Shown here: one piece after another, positions 1 to 5,954 of the stretch
Layout: each line of letters begins with the position of its first letter
Numbering within the stretch: position 1 is the first letter of the stretch
Source of the DNA: a bacterium
GTDB lineage: Bacteria; Patescibacteriota; Minisyncoccia; Minisyncoccales; JAGGSE01
Reading direction: 5' to 3'
Assembly: GCA_021159225.1 (NCBI GenBank)
Contig: JAGGSE010000074.1
Location: 1-12,407, forward strand
Length of the DNA: 12,407 nucleotides
Translations under genes and position numbers: made by a program
Notes under the pieces: generated by a model
Database searches by the model: none
Seen by the model: the letters and a program-made list of their open reading frames with translations, nothing else
What the model was told of the DNA's origin: nothing

Positions 1-1
1 G

Positions 2-126
2 GGGTTAACTTACCTATACGAAAATTGACACTAAGGTCTTTACCCAGTTCCAAAAATTTTGGGATAGTGTCAACATTTTTATATGTGGAATCCAATAAAA
101 ATAGGTATAAGTGTAGGAGTTAACCC
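2..126. repeat. Nested inverted repeats, 5' intergenic arm 1
   Basis: Four sets of complementary arms are nested without conflict: 2-9 (GGGTTAAC) with 119-126, 11-17 (TACCTAT) with 101-107, 25-33 (TTGACACTA) with 65-73, and 50-55 with 57-62 (CCAAAA/TTTTGG around one A). All are exact matches. Together they would fold into one long irregular hairpin in RNA or a cruciform in DNA. No open reading frame of note lies here. This could be an origin, a terminus, or the 5' half of a structured RNA; the sequence does not decide. Confidence 0.6.
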
Positions 127-145
127 GAAAATTGGTGGAAACCCC
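124..145. repeat. Direct repeat copy 1 (CCCGAAA-n3-GGTGGAAACCCC)
   Basis: CCCGAAA followed by three bases and GGTGGAAACCCC. The same composite element recurs at 275-295, with the 12-base core exactly 150 bases apart. A partial inverted version of the right half (GGAAAC as GTTTCC) ends at 320. Possibly iterons bound by a viral replication protein. Confidence 0.6.
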
Positions 146-320
146 GATCACTATAGTGTATAGGTCACATAAACCGAGCAATTTCGTGGCTTTTTTACCG
201 AAGTAAAGCTACCAAAACCGCCTGCAAATTTTTTGAAGGTGTTTTGATAGAGTTTGGGGTGTGAGGGTTAAATCCCCGAAACGGGTGGAAACCCCCCACA
301 CCATAGTGATCGAGGTTTCC
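137..320. repeat. Long-range inverted repeat enclosing further hairpins, arm 2
   Basis: Positions 137-154 (GGAAACCCCGATCACTAT) are the reverse complement of 303-320 with one mismatch in 18. Between them lie compatible smaller stems: 186-193 with 205-212 (one G-T wobble), 213-218 with 241-246 (CAAAAC/GTTTTG), 258-267 with 294-302 (nine pairs with a bulged A at 264), and a tight CCCG-AAA-CGGG hairpin at 275-285. The palindrome CACTATAGTG is at 149-158. None of these stems conflicts with another. I infer a structured RNA or a replication/packaging signal; no known RNA family was recognised. Confidence 0.6.
275..295. repeat. Direct repeat copy 2 (CCCGAAA-n2-GGTGGAAACCCC)
   Basis: Second copy of the element at 124-145, with a two-base instead of three-base spacer. 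In this copy CCCG and CGGG flank AAA and can form a tight hairpin. Two copies 150 bases apart do not make a CRISPR array. Confidence 0.6.
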
Positions 321-329
321 GTTCAACAA

Positions 330-339
330 GTATTTTAAT
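330..339 (+). promoter_or_regulatory. Possible TATA box for the first gene
   Basis: GTATTTTAAT lies about 25 bases before position 360, which would start a transcript just upstream of the ribosome binding site at 364. The position fits an archaeal promoter, but the motif is weak. A second TATA-like run, TTTTTATAT at 76-84, could start a transcript near 106 that would cover the structured region. Confidence 0.35.
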
Positions 340-363
340 TTTCATTGTTTTAATAAGTTAAAA

Positions 364-371
364 GAGGTGGT
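364..371 (+). promoter_or_regulatory. Ribosome binding site that sets the first gene's start
   Basis: GAGGTGGT is the same Shine-Dalgarno form used at 5125 and 5943. It ends four bases before the GTG at 376. The upstream GTG at 367 lies inside this motif and so cannot be the start served by it. Confidence 0.65.
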
Positions 372-375
372 GTCC

Positions 376-2121
376 GTGCTTAGAGTTAGCTTCTTTGGAA
401 TGGTTGAAGAGTTCCCAGCAGTAGTTAGAGACATAGCGTATCTAAGAAGTAAAGGAATGCTTAGTTTAACTACTTTCTACAAATTAATGAGAAGACAAGG
501 ATTAACGAGAACGAGAGCTTTGATAATACAAGGAAAAGTCGAAAGAAAGGAATACGTAATAATAGACGAGGAAGGAAACGAGATACAACCAGAGGAAGTA
601 GAGAACAAGCTACTAACTAAAGTATTTAAGTTTGTTTGGATGTTGAAACTGAAATACACAAGACGTAAACATCACCAAATACATATTCAACTTACAGTAG
701 AAGGAGAAATAGAGAAACATGAGGTATTTCCAGAACCTATACCGATGAACATCAAGGACAAGATTGAAGATGATTTTGAGTTAGCCTTTGAAAGATACAT
801 GAGAGAGTTTTGGTCTATTTTAGTTAGACTGCTACATTCCAAAGAGTTGTTGGACGAGTATATATCAGATACATCGGAATTTAAAGAAATCATAGAATAC
901 TACAAAGACATTAACGAAAAACTTGAAGGTGAAATTACAGACATAGAGTTTAACGTGAAAAGATACGAGAAAGCTGAATGGGATAGAATCAGACAATACG
1001 AAAGAGATTTCGAACCATACGTAACAGAAAAGTTAGAGGAAATAGTAGATTGGATAACTGAGACGGAAATGGACTTCTTAAGAAGAGAAATAGAAAAAGT
1101 CCGAGAAGAAACTAAAAGTAGAATCGAAAGAGCAAGAATTGACGTATTTAGAACGAGAATTGAAAGAGTTGAAAAAGTCGTAGATATTAAAACTATCGAG
1201 AAAGATTTAGGTGAAGCGTTTATTACGGGAAAAATTACGGAAAAAGAGTATAGGGAACTACTAAGTTTACTAAGGGAAAAGTCAGCAAGAGTGTTTAATC
1301 AGATAGTAATACGATGGTGTGAAAGGATAAAAAGAGCGGAAACAGAAGGTAAGTTAAACGAGATAATGAAAAGGATAATGAATACTTGGACTTGGAAGAA
1401 CTTTCTATTCGAACCGTTTAGGGATAAGGTAATAGAATGTGAAAGAGAAAGAAGAAACGAATTACTTAAAGAGGCTGTTAAAAGAAAAGAAATTACGAGA
1501 GAAAGAGCGTTGAAAAGAGTTGAATCTTACTTTAGGAGAAGAAAGGAGGAAATAATGAGAACTACGGAAAGTGTTAGAGACTTGAGAAGATTAATTACGA
1601 GAGTTAGGAGAAGTGCATTGAGTGAAGAGAAGAAAGAAGAGTTAATAAAACTAATTGAAGACAACATAAAGAAAATACAAGAAAAAGAGTGTGAAACAGC
1701 TTGGAGGATAGTTGAAACCGTAACCGACATTGCAAAGTTAAGAAACAAGTATTACGAGATAGGTAACAATAAACAAAACTTTGAACCATGTTACGACGAG
1801 ATTAGAAAAGCAATTAGAAGTAAGATACAAAAGTTACGGAGAGAGAATTATAAGAGGAGAGCAGACGAAATAATAAACGAATTCAAAGAAGCTGAAACGT
1901 TTGATAGAATAGCTATTGTAAATAGAGAATGTAGCAATATCTTAATGTTACCACTTACAGTTCAATACAGAGTTTTTAGGGAGTTAATTAACTTAGCTGA
2001 GAACAGAAACGAGTTAGCTACTATATTCAACTGTCTTAAAGATAGTCTGATATGGACTGAGCCTAAGTATAGTAAGTGGAAGAGTAGGTTAAAGAAAATG
2101 ATCGAGGAGAAGAGGTTGTGA
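376..2121 (+). CDS. Large charged coiled-coil protein of unknown function (581 aa)
   Basis: I do not recognise this protein. The GTG at 376 is preferred over the GTG at 367 because of the ribosome binding site at 364-371. The first ~75 residues look like a small globular region with helix-turn-helix-like spacing (LTTFYKLMRRQGLTRTRALI) followed by a short beta hairpin ending near DEEGNEI. From about residue 130 to the end the chain is almost entirely predicted helix. It is very rich in K, E and R, with long heptad-like stretches (for example EKVREETKSRIERARIDVF), and has few prolines. There is no membrane segment. It is the first gene after the structured intergenic region, and the next gene starts six bases after its stop. 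A role in replication, DNA binding or virion scaffolding is possible, but nothing in the sequence settles it. Confidence 0.8.
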   Translation: MLRVSFFGMVEEFPAVVRDIAYLRSKGMLSLTTFYKLMRRQGLTRTRALIIQGKVERKEYVIIDEEGNEIQPEEVENKLLTKVFKFVWMLKLKYTRRKHHQIHIQLTVEGEIEKHEVFPEPIPMNIKDKIEDDFELAFERYMREFWSILVRLLHSKELLDEYISDTSEFKEIIEYYKDINEKLEGEITDIEFNVKRYEKAEWDRIRQYERDFEPYVTEKLEEIVDWITETEMDFLRREIEKVREETKSRIERARIDVFRTRIERVEKVVDIKTIEKDLGEAFITGKITEKEYRELLSLLREKSARVFNQIVIRWCERIKRAETEGKLNEIMKRIMNTWTWKNFLFEPFRDKVIECERERRNELLKEAVKRKEITRERALKRVESYFRRRKEEIMRTTESVRDLRRLITRVRRSALSEEKKEELIKLIEDNIKKIQEKECETAWRIVETVTDIAKLRNKYYEIGNNKQNFEPCYDEIRKAIRSKIQKLRRENYKRRADEIINEFKEAETFDRIAIVNRECSNILMLPLTVQYRVFRELINLAENRNELATIFNCLKDSLIWTEPKYSKWKSRLKKMIEEKRL

Positions 2122-2127
2122 TGACGT

Positions 2128-2520
2128 ATGAATAAATACACCTTTTTAATTGATATTGATTACAAACCTACCAATCCTAACAAGTTCGCCGAAGAGTTTA
2201 CTAACAAAATAAAGTTCGTAGAAGACATACTAAAAATATTCGTAGAGGAAGTTGAAGTATTCGAAACAAAGAAAGGGATACACATATACGTATATGCGAG
2301 TAGTGAAAGGAAAATAAGCGATGAAGAAATAGTAGTAATACAACTTGCTTTAGGCAGTGATTACAAAAGGGAAATATTCAATTGGTCGAGGGTTATAAGT
2401 AATCCCAAACCCAAACATTGGAACGTGTTATTTAAGAGTAAGGAAAGGATAACTAAACTGTCAAAGATGCTAACTATTCTGATAAACGGTAAGTTAGACG
2501 GTTTAGGAAAAGATTTATAA
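2128..2520 (+). CDS. Small protein with primase-like (AEP) sequence pattern (130 aa)
   Basis: The ATG follows a ribosome binding site overlapping the previous gene's end (GAGGTTGTGATG). A hydrophobic strand leads into D9-x-D11 (TFLIDIDYK). About forty residues later comes KKGIHIYV with H52, and then LGSDYKREI with D78. The order acidic DxD, then small-x-His, then Asp resembles the three catalytic motifs of archaeo-eukaryotic primases and related RRM-fold polymerase domains. At 130 aa it would be a minimal or degenerate version; no zinc motif or helicase domain is attached. Its position beside a possible origin suits a replication role. The resemblance is my reading of a pattern, not a database match, and a catalytically dead RRM-fold protein is an equal alternative. 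Confidence 0.8.
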   Translation: MNKYTFLIDIDYKPTNPNKFAEEFTNKIKFVEDILKIFVEEVEVFETKKGIHIYVYASSERKISDEEIVVIQLALGSDYKREIFNWSRVISNPKPKHWNVLFKSKERITKLSKMLTILINGKLDGLGKDL

Positions 2521-2521
2521 A
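2514..2521 (+). promoter_or_regulatory. Promoter TATA box of the 141-aa gene
   Basis: TTTATAAA with a purine-rich BRE-like stretch (GGAAAAGA) just upstream, lying over the end of the previous gene. Its centre is about 26 bases before the ATG at 2544, the usual archaeal TATA-to-start distance. No Shine-Dalgarno sequence lies between them (the bases before the ATG are AAATAATAAC). This points to a leaderless transcript. Confidence 0.65.
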
Positions 2522-2543
2522 CTATTGTATTTTAAATAATAAC

Positions 2544-2969
2544 ATGGCGGGGAGAAGGAAGATATACGGAAGTAGTTCTGTCCCAAGATACAAAGCGAAA
2601 ATGTATGACTACCTAAGCAGAGGTGGAAGAATTCCAATGGTTCTAACGATGGAAGTCGTTGATGCGATGGGTGAAGCGTGGGGTAGTGGATTCTTTAGTT
2701 ACAAGGATGACAGAGATGATGCGATTGCTAAGGCATTCGAGGAGAAAACGGACATTCCACACATATACGGAGGTCTTGCAAAAGCTCTCTTAATGAGAGT
2801 AATGAAACTTGCTAAGAGAAAGGGAATGACATACGACGAAGCTCTTGAGTCTGTTGTAGATGAAAACAACCTGCCAGATGGTGATCCAGTCAGAAGCCTT
2901 TTAGAAGAAGCAGTAGAGAAACTTAAGAACACTGAAAGAGAGAGAGGTTCCTCGGGAACTAAGACTTAA
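2544..2969 (+). CDS. Abundant basic/helical protein, candidate nucleocapsid or capsid protein (141 aa)
   Basis: I do not recognise the family. The N-terminus is basic (GRRKIYG, then RYKAK at 15-19). Several helices follow: about 31-47 with an AMGEAWGSGF turn, 57-67, 74-94 and 116-130. A hydrophilic tail ends the protein, and there is no membrane segment. The gene differs from its neighbours in having a strong promoter of its own, a probable leaderless start, and a higher G+C codon choice (CTC, CTG, GGT, GTC, GCG). A poly-T run sits directly after it. Those features mark a highly expressed gene, and in a virus that usually means a structural protein. A DNA-coating protein or a helical-bundle capsid protein like those of filamentous archaeal viruses are both possible; neither is shown. 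Confidence 0.85.
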   Translation: MAGRRKIYGSSSVPRYKAKMYDYLSRGGRIPMVLTMEVVDAMGEAWGSGFFSYKDDRDDAIAKAFEEKTDIPHIYGGLAKALLMRVMKLAKRKGMTYDEALESVVDENNLPDGDPVRSLLEEAVEKLKNTERERGSSGTKT

Positions 2970-2981
2970 TTTAACTATCAC

Positions 2982-2999
2982 TTTTTTACTTTTTTTTTA
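2982..2999 (+). terminator. Poly-T terminator after the 141-aa gene
   Basis: Two T runs (TTTTTT, A, C, then TTTTTTTTT) follow the stop closely, as in archaeal intrinsic terminators. The next gene's ribosome binding site AGGTGGT begins at once (2999-3005). Partial read-through would therefore express the downstream genes at a lower level. Confidence 0.6.
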
Positions 3000-3009
3000 G
3001 GTGGTTTAA

Positions 3010-3540
3010 ATGGACAAAAGACAACAGTATGCACTTATACAAAGAAGAAAAGGTGAATTAGCAAAAGCACTTAGAGAAGGTTTAAGTAAGTTTACACAAT
3101 TAGGCATAAAAGCCGATGTTTACATTCCAAAAGGTAAAGACAACGTAGCTTACCTATTAATTGATGAAGACGACTTAACTAAGTTTTTCCAGAGAAGGAT
3201 GATATCCAAAATTAGAAGATTAGGAAAAGACATAAACGTTAAATCATCCATAAAGGACGACGTTTTGATAACCAAAATAGTTTCAAGAGCTGAAATAAAC
3301 GAAGAAGACATAAATAAAGACATAAACAAGGTAAAAGAGGAGCTAAACAAGATGAAAATAAGAAGCGAAGTGTTCGTTGACGTTAAAGACTACGTGAATT
3401 TAACCTTTTTAATGGATGTGAACTCGATAGTCGAATACTTTGATAGACAAGTAAAGAAGGTTATAGAATCAAGGAGAATTAAGGTATTAACTACAGTTTA
3501 TAGGGAGAATAACGTTTTGGTAGTTAGATTCGCTAAGTAG
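3010..3540 (+). CDS. Internally duplicated alpha/beta protein, unknown function (176 aa)
   Basis: The ATG is preceded by AGGTGGT at 2999-3005. The protein contains two copies of a ~59-residue unit, at about 33-91 and 117-175. IKADVYIPKGKDNVAYLLID aligns with IRSEVFVDVKDYVNLTFLMD. LTKFFQRRMISKI aligns with IVEYFDRQVKKVI, and DDVLITKIV with NNVLVVRFA. Each copy is preceded by a charged amphipathic helix (12-32 and 97-116). The predicted order is helix, strand-strand, helix, strand-strand. There is no transmembrane segment, cysteine or obvious catalytic motif. The 121-aa protein at 5955 has a similar repeated pattern. Function is unknown; a virion or assembly protein is a guess from context. Confidence 0.8.
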   Translation: MDKRQQYALIQRRKGELAKALREGLSKFTQLGIKADVYIPKGKDNVAYLLIDEDDLTKFFQRRMISKIRRLGKDINVKSSIKDDVLITKIVSRAEINEEDINKDINKVKEELNKMKIRSEVFVDVKDYVNLTFLMDVNSIVEYFDRQVKKVIESRRIKVLTTVYRENNVLVVRFAK

Positions 3541-3552
3541 GGATGATTTGTC

Positions 3553-4071
3553 ATGTCAGTTAAAAAAGTAACCATTAGCGATTTGTTAGATGCGATAGAC
3601 ACGATTAACAAGTTCATAAACTTTGGAGAAAGAGTAGCTAAAGTTTTTTCAGCTCTGTCGAGAGCTGGGGTGGACATAAGTAGAATTAACCCGTATGACC
3701 TTAATTCTATACTGCGATTGTCAGTAGCTATGAGAAGCAATCCAGAGTTAAAGGAAATAGACGTTGAATCGCTAAAAGAGGAGTTCGAGGAGATATTGGA
3801 GTTAGACTTAGACGATGTCCGTAAAAAGTTAAAAGTAGTAAGAAAGTTTATAGGTGTTTACAGTCAAGCTAACAAGACGATGAGTAGAGTAAGTAAAACG
3901 GTAGGTGCAAGTTTAGATCAGTTTAACGCTTTGGCTAATATGTTTGGTCTAAAATTACCGACAGCTTCACAACCTAAAGAGACTGAAGAAACGGAAATAG
4001 AAGAGATGAGCGAGGACGAAATAAAAGAGCTTGAAGACGTCATTAAAAAGTTTAAATCACGAAACGTTTAA
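3553..4071 (+). CDS. Helical protein with acidic C-terminal tail, unknown (172 aa)
   Basis: Starts 12 bases after the previous stop behind GGATGAT. Predicted to be mostly helical, with a hydrophobic-patterned N-terminal half (ISDLLDAIDTINKFINF, then VAKVFSALSRAGVDI). The middle is charged. A strongly acidic segment at about 142-162 (KETEETEIEEMSEDEIKEL) is followed by a basic end (KKFKSRNV). No signal peptide or membrane segment is visible. It is translated from the same message as the 176-aa gene, and its last codons overlap the promoter of the coat protein candidate. Acidic tails of this kind occur in chaperones and scaffolding proteins, which would suit a place next to a coat gene, but this is inference only. 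Confidence 0.8.
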   Translation: MSVKKVTISDLLDAIDTINKFINFGERVAKVFSALSRAGVDISRINPYDLNSILRLSVAMRSNPELKEIDVESLKEEFEEILELDLDDVRKKLKVVRKFIGVYSQANKTMSRVSKTVGASLDQFNALANMFGLKLPTASQPKETEETEIEEMSEDEIKELEDVIKKFKSRNV

Positions 4072-4074
4072 ATA
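4067..4074 (+). promoter_or_regulatory. Promoter TATA box of the 66-aa coat protein candidate
   Basis: TTTAAATA preceded by GAAACG (BRE-like). About 26 bases downstream is position ~4096, just before the strong ribosome binding site GGAGGTGATG at 4097-4106. This predicts a short leader of about 15 bases ahead of the ATG at 4111. Confidence 0.65.
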
Positions 4075-4110
4075 CAAAACATCTATACTATACTACGGAG
4101 GTGATGTGTT

Positions 4111-4311
4111 ATGGCATACACGCTTAACGATATCCTCAATTCGATCCTGACAGCAGTTCAGGACATTCTTGGAAACGTGGCTACTGCCATTGCCGACAAC
4201 GCTAGTGTAATCGCCACTTTGGTCGTTCTCGGTGGACTGACCTACGCTGTTGTCAGATACGGAACGAGGATTTTCAGAAGTGTCACTGGATGGCTTGGAG
4301 CATTGTTCTAA
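4111..4311 (+). CDS. Small membrane protein, best major coat protein candidate (66 aa)
   Basis: Two hydrophobic helices are visible. The first is amphipathic, at about 5-28 (LNDILNSILTAVQDILGNVA). The second is a clear membrane segment at about 31-49 (ASVIATLVVLGGLTYAVV), followed by a basic stretch (RYGTRIFR) and a hydrophobic end (WLGALF). The size and helical-hairpin layout resemble small coat proteins of spindle-shaped archaeal viruses and, more loosely, filamentous-phage coats. Its own strong promoter, its full GGAGGTGATG ribosome binding site, codon use richer in C and G than its neighbours (CTC, ATC, GCC, CTG), and the poly-T run behind it all indicate very high expression. The structural role is inferred; no homologue was checked. 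Confidence 0.85.
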   Translation: MAYTLNDILNSILTAVQDILGNVATAIADNASVIATLVVLGGLTYAVVRYGTRIFRSVTGWLGALF

Positions 4312-4321
4312 CCATTTAAAC

Positions 4322-4340
4322 TATTTTTACAATTTTTTTT
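4322..4340 (+). terminator. Poly-T terminator after the coat protein candidate
   Basis: TATTTTTACAATTTTTTTT ends right before the next gene's ribosome binding site AGGTGAT (4342-4348). This is the same arrangement as after the 141-aa gene. Leaky termination would give much coat protein and less of the downstream products. Confidence 0.6.
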
Positions 4341-4353
4341 CAGGTGATTAGTT

Positions 4354-4587
4354 ATGGAAAAGAGTAAAGTAAGTAGTGTTGGTAGTAAATACGAAATAGA
4401 AGTGGAAGGTGGTAAAGACAACTATCCGTTTAACAGTAAGACTTTTTGGATAGGTATCGTTTGTATAGCTTTGGGAATTTACTTAGCTATAACTGACGAT
4501 AAAGACGCAGGAACTCAGCTAATACTACTTGGCTTAGGTCTTTTAGGTATTAGAGACGCAATAAGGAAAGTAGATAGAAAACTATGA
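4354..4587 (+). CDS. Two-helix membrane protein, possible holin-like (77 aa)
   Basis: A polar N-terminus of ~28 residues is followed by a membrane helix at about 31-47 (FWIGIVCIALGIYLAI). A short charged turn (TDDKDAGT) leads to a second hydrophobic helix at about 54-69 (QLILLGLGLLGIRDAI) and a basic tail (RKVDRKL). The LGLLGIRDAIRK ending is a pattern I associate with small phage membrane proteins annotated as holin-like, though that is a weak link. Its stop overlaps the start of the peptidase gene by ATGA, so the two are probably translated together. That pairing suggests that one makes a membrane lesion and the other cuts the envelope. A virion membrane protein is the main alternative. Confidence 0.8.
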   Translation: MEKSKVSSVGSKYEIEVEGGKDNYPFNSKTFWIGIVCIALGIYLAITDDKDAGTQLILLGLGLLGIRDAIRKVDRKL

Positions 4588-5084
4588 TCAACAAGCTAAT
4601 TTACTATTTAACTAAGATACTAAGTAGGATCGTAAAAATAATACACAAAATAGAAGACTTTGAAGAGTCTGGAGTATATATACATGGACTAATAAAATAC
4701 AGGTTAAAATGCAACGTAATACCACTTGACGGTAGGTATAAGTTAGTAAGCTTAGATACTTGGAAGAAAATAATACAGAGTGACACGTTGAATTTAACTA
4801 AGAAGTGGCATAGAGACGTATTTGATTGTGACGATTTCGCTATCGTTTTTAAAGCTCACGTATCCGAATTTTACGAAATAAACAGTGTAGGGGTAGCTTT
4901 AGGTAGAATTTACGACGCTAAAACTAGTAAATATATTGGTTATCATGCGTATAATCTAATTGTAGCGAAGAATGGAAATATCGAGCTATACGTATATGAA
5001 CCACAAACTGATGAATTAGTTAAAGCGGAGAAAAGAGCCAGGTTGGGTAATTGTATCTACGAAACTGACATGGTAATAATCTAA
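4584..5084 (+). CDS. Papain-like (MOA-type) cysteine peptidase, possible lysin (166 aa)
   Basis: The core shows FDCDDFAIVF with C82, then GYHAYNLIV with H121, then ELYVYEPQTDE with E139 and Q141. The DCDDFA...H-A-x-N...EPQT arrangement is typical of phage and microbial relatives of the C-terminal domain of the Marasmius oreades agglutinin. That domain is a papain-fold cysteine protease with a Cys-His-Glu triad and similar spacing. All three catalytic positions are present, so it is probably active. The N-terminal ~25 residues form an amphipathic helix (LIYYLTKILSRIVKIIHKI) that could touch a membrane. Coupled to the two-helix membrane protein by an ATGA overlap. It could be an endolysin, a maturation protease or an envelope-penetrating enzyme; substrate unknown. 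Confidence 0.85.
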   Translation: MINKLIYYLTKILSRIVKIIHKIEDFEESGVYIHGLIKYRLKCNVIPLDGRYKLVSLDTWKKIIQSDTLNLTKKWHRDVFDCDDFAIVFKAHVSEFYEINSVGVALGRIYDAKTSKYIGYHAYNLIVAKNGNIELYVYEPQTDELVKAEKRARLGNCIYETDMVII

Positions 5085-5094
5085 CAACAATAAA

Positions 5095-5107
5095 TTTTTT
5101 AAGTTTT
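5095..5107 (+). terminator. Weak T-rich tract between operons
   Basis: TTTTTTAAGTTTT about ten bases after the peptidase stop. It may end that transcript. The surrounding A+T-rich stretch (5090-5120) could equally hold the TATA box of the next gene, whose ribosome binding site GAGGTGGT is at 5125-5132. Confidence 0.35.
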
Positions 5108-5135
5108 GAGTATTAATTATACTTGAGGTGGTAGT

Positions 5136-5717
5136 ATGGATAACAGGAACGTAGGGAGTTTATTTTACGAGATAGAAGTTTACGACAAAGACGGGAAACT
5201 AATAGACAAAAAGAAAGGCAAAGGAGACAGTGTTTTAGCAAATTGGATAAACCTATTTATAGCAATTAGAGGGGGATACTCATACGACTTTAAGAACACA
5301 GACGGAAACGATGTATCCATTGACACTCTAAGCTTAGTGAACAGTAGTATGAAAGCATCAGCAGGAAACGATATGTTTGGTATCATAGTGGGGACTGCTA
5401 CTGATCCAGTGACTATGGCTGATTTCAATTTATACGGAAAAATATCTCACGGAACTGGATCGGGACAGTTAAGTTACGGAGAAACGAGTGAATACAACGA
5501 CGCTTCAGGTATGCAATGGGATAGAGGTTTACAAAGAAGCTTCGACAATAACAGTGGCGGGGATATTACGATAAACGAGATAGGTTTAGTGATGATGATA
5601 AGCGACGGATCGACTAATTACTTCGTAATGATTGCCAGAGACGTAATTAGTGCAACTACCATTCCAAACGGTGGCAGAGTTACGATAAAGTATTGGTTCA
5701 GGTGGAATCCAAGCTAA
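5136..5717 (+). CDS. Beta-rich virion/tail-type structural protein (193 aa)
   Basis: Opens the right-hand structural operon behind GAGGTGGT. The layout matches a type of structural protein I recall from phage and archaeal virus genomes. It has an N-terminal beta stretch with a KDGKLIDKKKGKGDS turn and a central FGIIVGTATDPVTMADFNL block (82-99). Next come GKISHGTGSGQLSYGE and then R134-SFDNNSGGDITINEIGLV (to 152), ending in beta strands (FVMIARDV, GGRVTIKYWFRWNP). No enzyme motif, signal peptide or membrane segment is seen. Proteins with this layout usually belong to virion appendages or baseplate-like parts, fitting the neighbouring fibre genes. The family name is not known to me. Confidence 0.82.
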   Translation: MDNRNVGSLFYEIEVYDKDGKLIDKKKGKGDSVLANWINLFIAIRGGYSYDFKNTDGNDVSIDTLSLVNSSMKASAGNDMFGIIVGTATDPVTMADFNLYGKISHGTGSGQLSYGETSEYNDASGMQWDRGLQRSFDNNSGGDITINEIGLVMMISDGSTNYFVMIARDVISATTIPNGGRVTIKYWFRWNPS

Positions 5718-5729
5718 TAGTGGTGTAAC

Positions 5730-5942
5730 ATGAGTTTCTTTGCAGGAATAGGAGCTGGAATAAATCAAATAATAGGACAAATTCAAGACAGAGTAGAAGG
5801 GATAGTGTCAACTATCATTAACTTTTTCAGAAACATAGCCAACAACATTTACACGTTTTTCCTTAGAACTTGGGATTACTTTATGACAAATCCAAGAGGA
5901 ATGATATACTTCTTTGCCAACGTGTGGACTTTAATGTATTGA
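5730..5942 (+). CDS. Small hydrophobic/amphipathic protein, unknown (70 aa)
   Basis: A glycine/isoleucine-rich start (FFAGIGAGINQIIGQI) is followed by an amphipathic helix (RVEGIVSTIINFFRNIANNIYTFF, 21-44). The end is aromatic (WDYFMTNPRGMIYFFANVWTLMY). The ribosome binding site is weak (AGTGGTGT), and the next gene's site follows the stop directly. The aromatic, amphipathic character resembles the first 165 residues of the 613-aa protein two genes downstream. A membrane-associated virion component is plausible, but no function is recognised. Confidence 0.75.
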   Translation: MSFFAGIGAGINQIIGQIQDRVEGIVSTIINFFRNIANNIYTFFLRTWDYFMTNPRGMIYFFANVWTLMY

Positions 5943-5954
5943 GAGGTGGTATAA

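Noticed and set aside
119..295. CRISPR array in the leader region
   Set aside because: Only two copies of a short element 150 bases apart, with differing spacers inside the element; no regular repeat-spacer pattern.
1..366. tRNA or other standard RNA gene in the leader
   Set aside because: No cloverleaf with T-loop GTTCRA in the right place and no recognised RNA family, although the region is strongly self-complementary.
367..375. GTG at 367 as the start of the first large gene
   Set aside because: It lies inside the GAGGTGGT ribosome binding site; the GTG at 376 has the normal spacing.
477..1789. Minus-strand open frames within the first large gene
   Set aside because: Low-complexity Ser/Leu/Phe translations of an A-rich coding strand, with no ribosome sites; shadows of the + strand gene.
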